Of a DNA stretch of 64,000 nucleotides, positions 26,346 through 34,913 are shown piece by piece. The notes below the pieces were generated by a model. That model did not search any database. It worked only from the letters and a program-made list of their open reading frames with translations, and was not told the origin of the DNA. How positions within the stretch are numbered: the first letter of the stretch is position 1; each line of letters opens with the position of its first letter. The position numbers were made by a program, and so were the translations under genes. Source of the stretch: Pacificimonas sp963710205 (GTDB lineage: Bacteria > Pseudomonadota > Alphaproteobacteria > Sphingomonadales > Sphingomonadaceae); the NCBI GenBank assembly GCA_963710205.1, contig CAVPZG010000004.1:478561-542560 (forward strand). The letters run 5' to 3'.

Positions 26346-27250
26346 GGCTCGATAAAGGCCATCCGCAGCGAACCGTCCGCAGCGTCCTTCCCATCCGGGC
26401 GCTGATCCCTACGGCCATCACCATCGCGGCGCTTTGTTCCGGGCTGACGGCGGTTCGTTTCGCGATCATTGGCGATTTTGAGAAGGCGCTGCTGGCGATT
26501 TTCCTGGCGGGCATCCTCGATGCGCTGGATGGCAATATCGCGCGCATGCTGAAGGGGACGACCCGTTTCGGCGCTGAACTCGATTCGCTTTCCGACAATG
26601 CCGCGTTCGGTGTCGCGCCTGCGCTGATCATCTATTTCTGGATATTGGACGAACTCCCTACGCTGGGCTGGATCGTTGCGCTGGCACATGCAATCTGCGC
26701 GGCCCTGCGGCTGGCACGCTTCAATTCGCAACTCGACATGGACGACCAGCCGCACAAGAAGCATGGCTTTCTGACGGGCATTCCCGCGCCTGTGGGCGCG
26801 GGCCTGACGCTGTCGCCCATGTTCCTGTTCTACTGGCTGGAACCAAGGGGGATCGATTATCCCACGATCGGTGCGGGATTTACCGCGATTGTGGTCGCCG
26901 TGACGGCGTTTCTGATGGTGTCGAACCTGCCAACCTATAGCTGGAAGTCCGTCCCCATTCCGCGTGCGCAGCGTCTGTTCGCGCTCGTTGCGATCGCGCT
27001 ATTGATCGGGGCCTTCCTGTCGGCGCCCTTCATGTTCCTGTCGCTGATCTCCGTGGGTTATGCCGCAACGATACCGTTCAGCATCAGGGCGTACCGAAGG
27101 ATTACGCGGCGACGTGAAGCTGGCGAACCGGAAGCGCCATCCACGACGAACGTGCCGCCCACTGATGACGCCTTGCCGCGCGTGGGCGTACCGGCTGCTG
27201 ATGAATCAGTGGCAGTTCCGGCTGAACCTGAAGAGAAGCCGCAGGCATGA
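26342..27250 (+). CDS. pssA: CDP-diacylglycerol--serine O-phosphatidyltransferase
   Basis: The enzyme makes phosphatidylserine from CDP-diacylglycerol and serine, feeding Psd. The 302-residue membrane protein has the CDP-alcohol phosphotransferase signature DALDGNIAR followed by G and two Asp residues with the right spacing (GAELDSLSD), and about seven membrane helices. The start is TTG at 26342, overlapping the psd stop. The last 50 residues are charged and low in complexity; that part of the gene overlaps, on the other strand, a small membrane-protein ORF. Confidence 0.93.
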   Translation: MRLDKGHPQRTVRSVLPIRALIPTAITIAALCSGLTAVRFAIIGDFEKALLAIFLAGILDALDGNIARMLKGTTRFGAELDSLSDNAAFGVAPALIIYFWILDELPTLGWIVALAHAICAALRLARFNSQLDMDDQPHKKHGFLTGIPAPVGAGLTLSPMFLFYWLEPRGIDYPTIGAGFTAIVVAVTAFLMVSNLPTYSWKSVPIPRAQRLFALVAIALLIGAFLSAPFMFLSLISVGYAATIPFSIRAYRRITRRREAGEPEAPSTTNVPPTDDALPRVGVPAADESVAVPAEPEEKPQA

Positions 27251-27353
27251 AGAGGTCCCAAATGGACTGACGCGCCTGCCACAGCATCAAGGCAATGCTG
27301 AAAACGGTGCCTATCAGAAACAGCGTGCTGGTCATGGCAATCATCTGATACAT
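27102..27353 (-). CDS. Small putative membrane protein, antisense to the end of pssA
   Basis: This 83-residue ORF has a clear hydrophobic helix at about residues 8-26 (STLFLIGTVFSIALMLW) and a basic tail rich in Arg and Gln. AGGGAG lies nine bases before its ATG, a good ribosome site. Its last 149 bases lie under the 3' end of pssA on the opposite strand, so that part may be under weak constraint. The start lies in the gap that also serves the acyl-CoA ligase gene. I judge it real from the ribosome site and the helix, but cannot name a function. Confidence 0.5.
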   Translation of the reverse strand: MYQMIAMTSTLFLIGTVFSIALMLWQARQSIWDLFMPAASLQVQPELPLIHQQPVRPRAARRHQWAARSSWMALPVRQLHVAA

Positions 27354-27367
27354 GGCTTGAACTCCCT

Positions 27368-27396
27368 ATGTTTCTCTAATGTTCCATTTATGTTCC
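27368..27396. promoter_or_regulatory. Three ATGTTYC direct repeats with an 11-base period
   Basis: ATGTTTC (27368), ATGTTCC (27379) and ATGTTCC (27390) follow each other at exactly 11 bases. They lie between the start of the small antisense ORF (27353) and that of the acyl-CoA ligase (27482), which are read divergently. Equal spacing on one face of the helix suggests a protein-binding array. The regulator is unknown. Confidence 0.4.
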
Positions 27397-27481
27397 AGGC
27401 CGTCAAGTCATTTCCGTCCGTTGACCGCAACCCCTTGGTTCGCCTAGCGAAGGAGGCACAAACTCTGGGGAGAGAATCATA

Positions 27482-29111
27482 ATGCTTGGCGGAATGCAGG
27501 ACTGGCCACTTCTGGTTTGGAAGTTCATCGACCACGCGGCGCAGAATCACGGATCGCGCGAGATCGTCTCCCTGACGTGCGAGGGGACGGAGCATCGTTC
27601 GAACTGGAGAGAGGTCCGCGAGCGGTCGCTCAAGGTCGCGCAGGCGCTGACCAAGCTTGGCATGAAGCAGGGCGACCGCGCGGGGACGCTGGCCTGGAAC
27701 ACGCACCGGCACATTGAGTGCTGGTACGGCATTTCTGGCATGGGCGCGGTCGCGCACACGGTCAATCCGCGACTGTTCGAGGACCAGATCGTCTATATCG
27801 TGAACCACGCCGCCGACCGCGTGCTGTTCGCGGACATAAGTTTCATCGACATGATCGAAACCATCGCGCCGCGTCTCCAAAGCGTCGAGCATTTCGTGCT
27901 GATGACGGACAGGGCACACATGCCAACGGGCGGCAAGGTCGATTTCCTTTGTTACGAAGAGCTGCTTGCCGAACAGGACGGCGACTTCCGCTGGGCGCGC
28001 TATTGATGAAAATTCACCCTCGGGTCTGTGCTATACGAGCGGGACGACCGGCAACCCCAAGGGCGTTCTCTACACGCACCGCTCGAACGTGCTGCATACG
28101 CTCGGGGGGCTGGGAAAGGACGCGATGGGCATCGGTTCCGTCGATGTCGTCCTGCCGGTCGTTCCCATGTATCACGCCAACGCCTGGGGTCTGCCCTATA
28201 GCTGCGCTGCGGTCGGCGCGAAAATGGTCATGGGTGGTCCGCATTTCGATGCACCGACCCTCCACAAGCTCCTGATGAAAGAAGGCACGACCTTTACGGC
28301 GGCGGTGCCGACCGTGTGGCTGGGGATGCTGCAGCATCTGGAGGCCGAGAAGGCCGACCTTGGCAAGCTGGACCGTGTGGTCATTGGTGGCAGCGCCGTA
28401 CCGCGCTCGATGATCAAGGAATTCAAGGTCAAGTACGGCGTCGATGTGATCCACGCCTGGGGCATGACCGAAATGTCACCGCTAGGCACGCTCGGCGCGC
28501 TTTCCGCCGAAGCGGCGGAGCTGCCGCTGGAGGAGCAGTTCGACATAAAGACCAAGCAGGGGCGCGCCGTCTTCGGCGTGGAGCTGAAGATCACCGATGA
28601 CGAAGGCAATGAACTGCCGCGCGACGGAGAGGCATTTGGTCATCTGATGGTGCGCGGGCCGTGGTGCGTGGGCGAATATTATGGCGGCGATGGCGGCCAC
28701 ATCCTGGATGCGGAGGGGTGGTTCGATACCGGCGACGTCGCCACCATCGACCCGCATGGCTATATGCAGATCACCGACCGCGCCAAGGATGTCATCAAAT
28801 CGGGCGGCGAATGGATTTCATCCATCGAACTGGAAAATGAGGCGGTCGGCGCGGACGGCGTGGCGGAGGCCGCCGTCATTGGCCTGCCACATCCGAAATG
28901 GGACGAGCGGCCTCTATTGGTGATCGTCGCCAAAAAGGGTGCGTCTCCGACGAAGGAAAGCGTCCTTGCACATCTGGAGGGCCGTATCGCCAAATGGTGG
29001 ACGCCGGACGACGTCCAGTTCGTCGATGAAATTCCGCATACCGCGACAGGCAAGATCCAGAAGACGGCATTGCGGCAGCAGTTTGAGAATTACAGCTTTC
29101 CCGGAACCTGA
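27482..29111 (+). CDS. AlkK-like fatty acyl-CoA ligase, frameshifted
   Basis: The protein activates medium- or long-chain fatty acids as CoA thioesters through an acyl-AMP. The first 170 residues (MLGGMQDWPLLVWKFIDHAA, AWNTHRHIECWY, HTVNPRLFEDQIVYIVNHA) resemble AlkK-type ligases. The next frame carries the AMP loop YTSGTTGNPKG, GMTEMSPLGT, WFDTGDVATID, KSGGEWIS and the C-terminal lysine in GKIQKT. The frame changes near 27995-28001 (TGGGCGCGCTATT), where one extra base explains it. Corrected, it is 542 residues and complete. A strong ribosome site (GGGGAGAGAA) precedes the ATG. Confidence 0.85.
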
Positions 29112-29116
29112 GCGGT

Positions 29117-30385
29117 TCAGGGTCGCGTCTGGCCGTCTCCGCGCACCTGATATTTGAATGTCGTCAACTGCTCCAGGCCCACGGGCCCGCGGGCGTGGAT
29201 CTTGCCGGTGGCGATGCCGATTTCCGCGCCCATGCCGAATTCGCCGCCATCGGAAAACTGCGTCGACGCATTGTGCATGACGACAGCACTGTCGATGCGG
29301 GACAGGAAGGCGTCAGCGGCGTCCTGATCTTCTGTCAGGATGGCGTCCGTGTGGCCACTCGAATGCGCCGAGACCCAGTCGATTGCGGCATCGAGATTTT
29401 CAACCACCTTCACGGACAGGATATTGTCGAGATATTCCATGTCCCAATCGGTTTCCACCGCCTCGCCGATCTTCGGTTCAATCTTGCGCGCGGCAACGTC
29501 GCCGCGCACGTCGCAGCCATGCAGGGCATCCACCAGCCTGGGCAGGAAATCGCGCGCGATGGCGCTGTCCACGACGATGCTTTCCGTGGCTCCGCAAACA
29601 CCGAAGCGGCGCTGTTTTGCATTGACGATGACGGCAACCGCCTTCGCGATGTCTGCAGCGGCATGGACGTAGCTGTGGCAGTTCCCGTCGAGATGCAAAA
29701 GTGTTGGGACACGCGCCTCGTCCCGCACCAGCTGCACGAGGCTTTTGCCGCCCCGCGGAATAACGAGATCGACAACATCAGTCGCGCGAAGGAGCGCGCC
29801 CACGGCGCTGCGGTGCGGCGTGTCGATCATCTGCACGGCGGCCGCTGGCAAATCCGCCTCGCGCAGACCCGTCCGCACGCAGCCCACTATGGCGCGGGAG
29901 CTGCGGCGGCTGTCCGACCCGCCGCGCAGGATGATGGCATTGCCTGATTTCAGACAAAGCGCACTCGCATCGGCGCCGACATTCGGCCGGGATTCATAGA
30001 TCATTCCGATTACGCCGATCGGCGTTGCGATGCGCCTGATATTCAGTCCATTCGGCCGCTGGATATCTGCCAGTGTGCGCCCGACGGGGTCGGGCAGTTC
30101 GGCGACGACATGCATGGCGTCCGCCATTGCGGCGATACGGTCGGCGTTCAGCATCAGCCGGTCGATGAAGGCGTCGGGCTTCCCGGCCGTGCGGGCCTCG
30201 GTCACGTCTTCGCGATTTGCCGCTTCGATCTCGGCTCTGTTTTGGATCAATGCGTCAGCGGCAGCGACGATTGCCTTGTTCTTCTGATCGGTCGGTGCAC
30301 TCGCGATCTTTCGCGCGGCAGCGCGGGACTGTTTGCCAAGTTCTGCGATATAGGCATCTGCGTCAAACGGTTCGATATCAGCCAT
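29117..30385 (-). CDS. proA: Gamma-glutamyl phosphate reductase ProA
   Basis: ProA reduces gamma-glutamyl phosphate to glutamate semialdehyde with NADPH, the second step of proline synthesis. The 422-residue protein has the N-terminal LGKQSRAAARKIASAP, GVIGMIYESRPNV, the nucleotide loop KSGNAIILRGGSDS, VIPRGGKSL, the catalytic Cys in RRFGVCGATES, and EFGMGAEIGIATGKIHARGP near the end. All are family marks. It lies downstream of proC on the same strand with 41 bases between, so all three proline enzymes sit within 3.5 kb. Confidence 0.96.
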   Translation of the reverse strand: MADIEPFDADAYIAELGKQSRAAARKIASAPTDQKNKAIVAAADALIQNRAEIEAANREDVTEARTAGKPDAFIDRLMLNADRIAAMADAMHVVAELPDPVGRTLADIQRPNGLNIRRIATPIGVIGMIYESRPNVGADASALCLKSGNAIILRGGSDSRRSSRAIVGCVRTGLREADLPAAAVQMIDTPHRSAVGALLRATDVVDLVIPRGGKSLVQLVRDEARVPTLLHLDGNCHSYVHAAADIAKAVAVIVNAKQRRFGVCGATESIVVDSAIARDFLPRLVDALHGCDVRGDVAARKIEPKIGEAVETDWDMEYLDNILSVKVVENLDAAIDWVSAHSSGHTDAILTEDQDAADAFLSRIDSAVVMHNASTQFSDGGEFGMGAEIGIATGKIHARGPVGLEQLTTFKYQVRGDGQTRP

Positions 30386-30426
30386 ATTTACATCCTGTTC
30401 TGTTTTTCTGGTGCGCGAACGGCGGT

Positions 30427-31206
30427 TCAGCGCAACTCGCAGGCGCGCGCATAGGCGGCCTCTGTGGTTTCCCGCAGCAGGCGTGCAAGTTCGTCATCAC
30501 GACGAAGCACGCCCAGCCCCGCCTCGGTCGTGCCGCCCGGACTGGTCACGGCATCGCGCAAACCGGCAAGGTCGCGCGACTCCTCGGACGCCATTTGCGC
30601 GGCGCCGCGCACGGTTTCGACCGCCAGCTTGCGCGCGTCATCGGGGGCGAAGCCGAGCCCTTCGGCGGCATCGGCAAGGTTTCGCATGAATTCGAAAACA
30701 TAGCCTGGACCGGAACCGGCCACGGCGGTGAAGCGGTCGATCCGGTCTTCCACATCGACCCAGATCAGCGAGCCGGTGGCGTCGACAAGCGCCTCGGCAA
30801 TGTCACGCTGGTCCTGAGTGACCCCATCGCTCGCAAAAAGCGCGCTCATGCCCGCACCATAGGCGGCGGGAAGATTTGGCATGACCCGGATGACCGGCGC
30901 TTGGGCCAAATGCCCGGATATCCGCTTTGCCGTTACGCCGGCAGCGATGGAGACGGCAAAGCCGCCCGCCTTCATCAAATCCGCATATTGCGGCAGGATC
31001 TTGTCGATCATCTGCGGCTTGATACCGATGAAGATCAGATCGAAGCGCTGGCCGTCGAGTTTCCCGGCCTCATCGACGAGCTTCGTTCCCGCTGGCGGTG
31101 TTCGCAGACCCGGATCGACGATGGTGAATTCATGATCGTCGGAAGGCAGCCAGCGTCTCAGCATCGCACCTGCCATATTCCCGCATCCGACCATGACGAT
31201 CTTCAT
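30427..31206 (-). CDS. proC: Pyrroline-5-carboxylate reductase ProC
   Basis: ProC performs the last step to proline. The 259-residue protein begins MKIVMVGCGNMAGAMLR, a NAD(P)-binding Rossmann motif, and has IKPQ, VIRVMPNLPAAYGAGMSAL, AVAGSGPGYVFEFM, and SPGGTTEAGL near the C-terminus, as in all ProC proteins. The frame is open a further 40 codons upstream, but GGAAAGGA sits in front of ATG 31206, and the Rossmann fold must be close to the N-terminus. Confidence 0.96.
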   Translation of the reverse strand: MKIVMVGCGNMAGAMLRRWLPSDDHEFTIVDPGLRTPPAGTKLVDEAGKLDGQRFDLIFIGIKPQMIDKILPQYADLMKAGGFAVSIAAGVTAKRISGHLAQAPVIRVMPNLPAAYGAGMSALFASDGVTQDQRDIAEALVDATGSLIWVDVEDRIDRFTAVAGSGPGYVFEFMRNLADAAEGLGFAPDDARKLAVETVRGAAQMASEESRDLAGLRDAVTSPGGTTEAGLGVLRRDDELARLLRETTEAAYARACELR

Positions 31207-31354
31207 GAATGTCCTTTCCCAGCAGGATTTGCCGATCAGTTTCGTATCTTTTTCAGAAGTGGGAAATAGGCAACCTGATGCTGCGTTGCAACGCCAAAGC
31301 GGGATTAAGCCCTGTAATGTTATCAAATGGAAGTAGTGCGCTACAGAAATACAT

Positions 31355-31381
31355 TATGAAAAATATAGTAAAATATTCATA
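31355..31381. promoter_or_regulatory. AT-rich inverted repeat in the proC-proB gap
   Basis: The 262 bases between the divergent proC and proB starts contain a very AT-rich patch (about 31320-31385) unlike the GC-rich surroundings. In it, TATGAA (31355-31360) and TTCATA (31376-31381) form an inverted repeat with 15 bases between. It may be the promoter or operator zone for both proline genes. I find no riboswitch or coding sequence in the rest of the gap. Confidence 0.3.
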
Positions 31382-31468
31382 GCAGCTGCAGCGAAGAAAA
31401 TTGAAAAGGTTATGTTGCACTGCAATATGAGTTGCCTATGTTACGGACATGAACAGCAGGAATTTATC

Positions 31469-32632
31469 GTGAGCATGGAAAAGCGTGTCGTCATCAAGGT
31501 AGGAAGCGGGCTGATCGTCAATCAGGGCAATCTCAACTTTCGATTTGCTTTCCTGCACGGTTTGATGTCGGATATTGCCGACCTGCGGCAGGAGGGGTAC
31601 CAGGTGGTGCTGACCTCGTCGGGCGCGGCGGCAATCGGGCTTGGTGCGATGGGATTGCGACCGGAATCGTCCGGTGTGCAGGACAAGCAGGCCGCGGCCG
31701 CTTGCGGCCAGCCGCTCGTGATGAACATGTACAAACAGATCGCGCTCGAATTCGACATGGAGATCGCGCAGGTCCTGCTGACCTCCGAGGACATGGAAAA
31801 CAGGCGGCGCTATCTCAACACGAAGAATACGCTCGAAAAACTGCTTGAACGCGGCATCCTGCCGATCATCAACGAAAATGACACGGTAACGACCGAGGAA
31901 ATCCGCGTCGGCGATAATGATCGTCTGGCGGCGAAGATTTCGCAGATGTGCCGCGCGCAGGATTTTGTCATGCTGACCGATATCGATGGTCTTTACGACC
32001 GTCCGCCCGGACAGCCCGGCGCGAAATTCGTCGAGGAGGTCGAGGACGTCAGCGTCTATCTCGACGCGACGAAAAGCAAGGGCACGCTCGGCTCTGGCGG
32101 GATGCTAACCAAAATGCAGGCCGCGAACATGGCGCAGAATGCGGGCGCCACTGCCTATATCGGCCGCGGGATCATCGAAAGTCCGGTCAGCTCGATCCTG
32201 AAAAAGGAACGGCGCCACACCCGCTGCATCGCCATTGGCGATCCTCAGTCGTCATGGCGCGTGTGGCTGACCGATCGCTTGCAGATGGCGGGAACACTCA
32301 CCGTTTCCAATGAGGCCGCAGTTCAGCTTCGCAAGGGGGGCCGCGGTATCCGTACGACCGATGTCATCACCTGTATTGGCGAATATAACAAAGGTGACGT
32401 CCTGCACATCTATGATGAAGACGGTATCGAACTGGGGCGTGGCCTCACAAATTTTTCGTCCAAGGAAACGCTGCTGCTGGCGCGCTTTCCTGAGGACGAA
32501 GTGGCGTCAGTGCTGGGTTATCACAGCGAATCCGATCTGATTGCAGCCGACAATCTGGCGCTCCTGACCGAGCATCATCTGCCTTGGGACCAGCCCGTCG
32601 ATCACGAGACGGAAGTGTCGGTGCGAATCTAA
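31469..32632 (+). CDS. proB: Glutamate 5-kinase ProB
   Basis: ProB phosphorylates glutamate and is usually the proline-inhibited step. The kinase domain has VVIKVGSGLIV, LTSSGAAAIGLGAMGL, PIINENDTV, GDNDRLAAKISQ, DIDGLYDRPP, and SKGTLGSGGMLTKMQAA. The last 100 residues look like the usual PUA domain (VSNEAAVQLRKGGRGIRTTDV). The start is taken as GTG 31469 (387 residues) because AGGA lies seven bases before it; ATG 31475 is the alternative. It is divergent from proC. Its stop overlaps the leuA stop on the other strand by four bases. Confidence 0.94.
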   Translation: MSMEKRVVIKVGSGLIVNQGNLNFRFAFLHGLMSDIADLRQEGYQVVLTSSGAAAIGLGAMGLRPESSGVQDKQAAAACGQPLVMNMYKQIALEFDMEIAQVLLTSEDMENRRRYLNTKNTLEKLLERGILPIINENDTVTTEEIRVGDNDRLAAKISQMCRAQDFVMLTDIDGLYDRPPGQPGAKFVEEVEDVSVYLDATKSKGTLGSGGMLTKMQAANMAQNAGATAYIGRGIIESPVSSILKKERRHTRCIAIGDPQSSWRVWLTDRLQMAGTLTVSNEAAVQLRKGGRGIRTTDVITCIGEYNKGDVLHIYDEDGIELGRGLTNFSSKETLLLARFPEDEVASVLGYHSESDLIAADNLALLTEHHLPWDQPVDHETEVSVRI

Positions 32633-34311
32633 CCCTGTGCCGCCGCAGCGGACGCGGCGCTGAGCACGGCGCGGACGGAGGCAGTTGCGATGTCCTCATC
32701 CATGCCGACGCCCCAGACCGTCTGACCGTTCCTGTCCGTGCATTCGATATACGCCGCGGCGCGGGCATCCGTGCCACCCGTCAGCGCATGTTCGTTGTAA
32801 TTGACGACATCCAGCGTCACGCCGAAGTCATCGCGCAGGGCGGCCACAATACTGGAAATCAGCCCATTGCCGCGGCCAGATATGCTGCGCTCCTTACCCT
32901 GATCGAGGACCTTGCCCGTGAAGATGCGCGTACCGTCGGCCCCGCGCGTTTCGTCATATTCCACCAGCCGAAAGCGTTTCGGCGTCTTGCCGATGCGATA
33001 TTCGGCCTTGAAAGCCTGCCAGATATCCTTCGCGTCGAGCTCGCGGCTGGTTTCGTCGGCCAGCGCCTGCACGACGCGGCTGAAGTGCGCCTGCAGCTTC
33101 TTTGGCAATTTCAGGCCCTTGTCCTGTTCCAGAACCCAGGCGATACCGCCCTTGCCGGACTGGGAATTGACGCGGATCACGGCCTCGTAATCGCTTCCGA
33201 TATCTTCGGGATCAAGCGGCAGATACGGGACTTCCCATATTTCGTCATTCCGCGCTTCCTGAGCGGCGAAACCCTTCTTGATGGCGTCCTGATGCGAGCC
33301 GGAAAAGGCGGTGAAGACCAGATCGCCCGCATAGGGGTGGCGCGGATGCACGGGCAGCTGGGTGCAATATTCCGCCGTCTTGCGGATTTTCTCCATGTCG
33401 GAAAAGTCGAGACCCGGGGCAACGCCCTGCGTGTAGAGGTTCATGGCGAGGGTCACGAGACAGACGTTCCCCGTGCGCTCGCCATTGCCGAAGAGGCAGC
33501 CCTCGACCCGGTCGGCGCCTGCCATGACGCCGAGTTCGGCAGCGGCCACGCCCGTGCCGCGGTCATTATGCGGGTGCAGGCTCAGGAGGACCTTGTCCCG
33601 TGCCGAAATATGACGTCCGAACCATTCGATCTGGTCGGCATAGATATTGGGTGTCGATGCCTCGATCGTCGCGGGCAGGTTCAGGATCAGCGGTTTATCC
33701 GTCGTGGGCCTGAGGATCTCCATCACGGCTTCGCAGACCTCGAGGCTGAAATCGAGTTCCGCCGTAGAGAAGGTTTCGGGCGAATATTCGAAATGCCAGT
33801 CGGTATCGGGCTGCGCGGCCGCCTGGTCACGCAGGATCTTCGCGCCGTTGACAGCGACCTGCTTGATGTCCGCGCGGTCCATCTGAAACACGATCCGTCG
33901 CCAGGCCGGGCTGACGGCATTGTAGAGATGGACGATGGCGCGGCGCGCCCCGCGCAGGCTTTCGAAGCTCTTTTCGATCAGGTCACGGCGCGACTGGGTG
34001 AGTACCTGAACGGTCACGTCGTCCGGAACCGCATCCGATTTCACAAGGCCCGAAATAAAGTCGAATTCGGTTGCTCCCGCGCTCGGAAAGCCGACCTCGA
34101 TTTCCTTCAGGCCGATGCTGACCAACATGTCGAACATGCGGCGCTTCTTTTCAGCGTCCATCGGGTCGATGAGCGCCTGGTTGCCGTCACGCATGTCGGT
34201 GGACAGCCAGCGCGGCGGGGCGGTGATGGTCTGTGCAGGCCAGGTCCGGTCGGGGAGGTCAACCCTGGGAAAGGCACTGTATTTACGGGAAGGATCGCTG
34301 AGCATGGGCAT
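32629..34311 (-). CDS. leuA: 2-isopropylmalate synthase LeuA
   Basis: LeuA condenses acetyl-CoA with 2-oxoisovalerate, the first step of leucine synthesis. The 560-residue protein is of the long, class II type. The TIM-barrel part has STDMRDGNQALIDPM (metal Asp), EVGFPSAGATEFDF, SLHPHNDRGTGVAAAELG with the HxH metal ligands, and GNGERTGNV. The C-terminal regulatory domain (about 430-560) ends near DEDIATASVRAVLSAAS. The start could be ATG 34311 or, more like the family, ATG 34305 (MLSDPSRKY). A candidate Leu leader peptide and hairpins lie upstream. Confidence 0.95.
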   Translation of the reverse strand: MPMLSDPSRKYSAFPRVDLPDRTWPAQTITAPPRWLSTDMRDGNQALIDPMDAEKKRRMFDMLVSIGLKEIEVGFPSAGATEFDFISGLVKSDAVPDDVTVQVLTQSRRDLIEKSFESLRGARRAIVHLYNAVSPAWRRIVFQMDRADIKQVAVNGAKILRDQAAAQPDTDWHFEYSPETFSTAELDFSLEVCEAVMEILRPTTDKPLILNLPATIEASTPNIYADQIEWFGRHISARDKVLLSLHPHNDRGTGVAAAELGVMAGADRVEGCLFGNGERTGNVCLVTLAMNLYTQGVAPGLDFSDMEKIRKTAEYCTQLPVHPRHPYAGDLVFTAFSGSHQDAIKKGFAAQEARNDEIWEVPYLPLDPEDIGSDYEAVIRVNSQSGKGGIAWVLEQDKGLKLPKKLQAHFSRVVQALADETSRELDAKDIWQAFKAEYRIGKTPKRFRLVEYDETRGADGTRIFTGKVLDQGKERSISGRGNGLISSIVAALRDDFGVTLDVVNYNEHALTGGTDARAAAYIECTDRNGQTVWGVGMDEDIATASVRAVLSAASAAAAQG

Positions 34312-34330
34312 TCGTTTTCATCCGGATCAT

Positions 34331-34422
34331 GCGGCCATTCATGCCGCCGGTTCACTTTGTCGGTCGGATGGTCCCCCAGACGGCGGGGGCATGTCGATGC
34401 CCGCTCACACGCCTAGGGGCGT
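34331..34422 (-). promoter_or_regulatory. Candidate attenuator region between leader peptide and leuA
   Basis: Read on the minus strand there are four stem candidates. One covers the leader stop codon (34409-34422, ACGCC/GGCGT). The next is GGGCAT/ATGCCC (34387-34402). The third is CCCCC/GGGGG (34373-34389), sharing bases 34387-34389 with the second, so these two cannot form together. The last, GCGGC/GCCGC (34331-34347), ends 20 bases from the leuA start. Mutually exclusive stems after a short Leu-rich ORF are the layout of ribosome-mediated attenuation. There is no U-run, so control would have to act through Rho or on translation. Confidence 0.45.
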
Positions 34423-34460
34423 ATAAGTCGTAGGTCAGTCAGGGCGCGTGCGAAACTCAT
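34413..34460 (-). CDS. Candidate leucine leader peptide upstream of leuA
   Basis: A 15-codon ORF, reading MSFARALTDLRLIRP, ends 101 bases ahead of leuA. Three of its codons are Leu (CTG, CTA, CTT). Near its end it uses CTA CGA CTT ATA in a row, all codons that by eye are scarce in the nearby genes. Its stop lies inside the first hairpin of the following stem set. I see no strong ribosome site before the ATG, which weakens the case. The role as a sensor of charged tRNA-Leu is inferred from this layout. Confidence 0.5.
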   Translation of the reverse strand: MSFARALTDLRLIRP

Positions 34461-34498
34461 GCCCGACTGATAAGGGGCGTTGGTTAACGAAGTAAAGC

Positions 34499-34717
34499 CT
34501 AAATGCGCCGGTCTTCGGCGGGTTCGGCAGCCAGACATTCCACGTCCACCGTCCCTGTGATCGCGGCCAGATTCTCGCGCGGCACGGCGATGCCCTTCGC
34601 ATCGACCACCCAGCAGCGGCCCTCCATGGCATCGAGAAAATCGGCGAGTGTCATCTTGCCCGTCTGCGGCGTGACCGTCGCTGCGCCCGCAGCAAGGAGG
34701 ATTGCCAGTGTCACCAT
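34499..34717 (-). CDS. Small putative secreted protein
   Basis: The 72-residue product has an N-terminal hydrophobic stretch (VTLAILLAAGAATV) that looks like a signal peptide, followed by a small acidic domain with two Cys (GRCWVVD and DVECLA) that might form a disulfide. GGGAG lies eight bases before ATG 34717. It lies upstream of the leuA leader region on the same strand. I recognise no family. Confidence 0.55.
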   Translation of the reverse strand: MVTLAILLAAGAATVTPQTGKMTLADFLDAMEGRCWVVDAKGIAVPRENLAAITGTVDVECLAAEPAEDRRI

Positions 34718-34741
34718 GATGTCCGCTCCCTAATGCTATGG

Positions 34742-34756
34742 TTAGCGAAAGGTTAA
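34742..34756. promoter_or_regulatory. CtrA-like box TTAG-N7-TTAA
   Basis: TTAG (34742-34745), seven bases, then TTAA (34753-34756): one mismatch to the alphaproteobacterial CtrA site TTAA-N7-TTAA. It lies 25 bases before the small secreted gene on the minus strand and about 160 before the BLUF gene. The distance is short for an activator of the former. The rest of the 34718-34913 gap holds no gene. Confidence 0.3.
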
Positions 34757-34913
34757 GCAATTGCCATGCCGAACGTCGCGAGGGCAGGTCCCCTCGTCGT
34801 TTGGCTGGTTAATGACGGTGCCCTGATGGCGAAAATGTAAAATCCACCGACGGTGAAGCGGCTTGTTAACATTCTGGCTGCTAGTTTCGGAATGCCGTTT
34901 CCAGCGAGGTTTC

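Noticed and set aside
32584..34416. A 610-codon open frame on the plus strand over leuA
   Set aside because: It is exactly antisense to leuA, has no recognisable motif, and starts inside proB.
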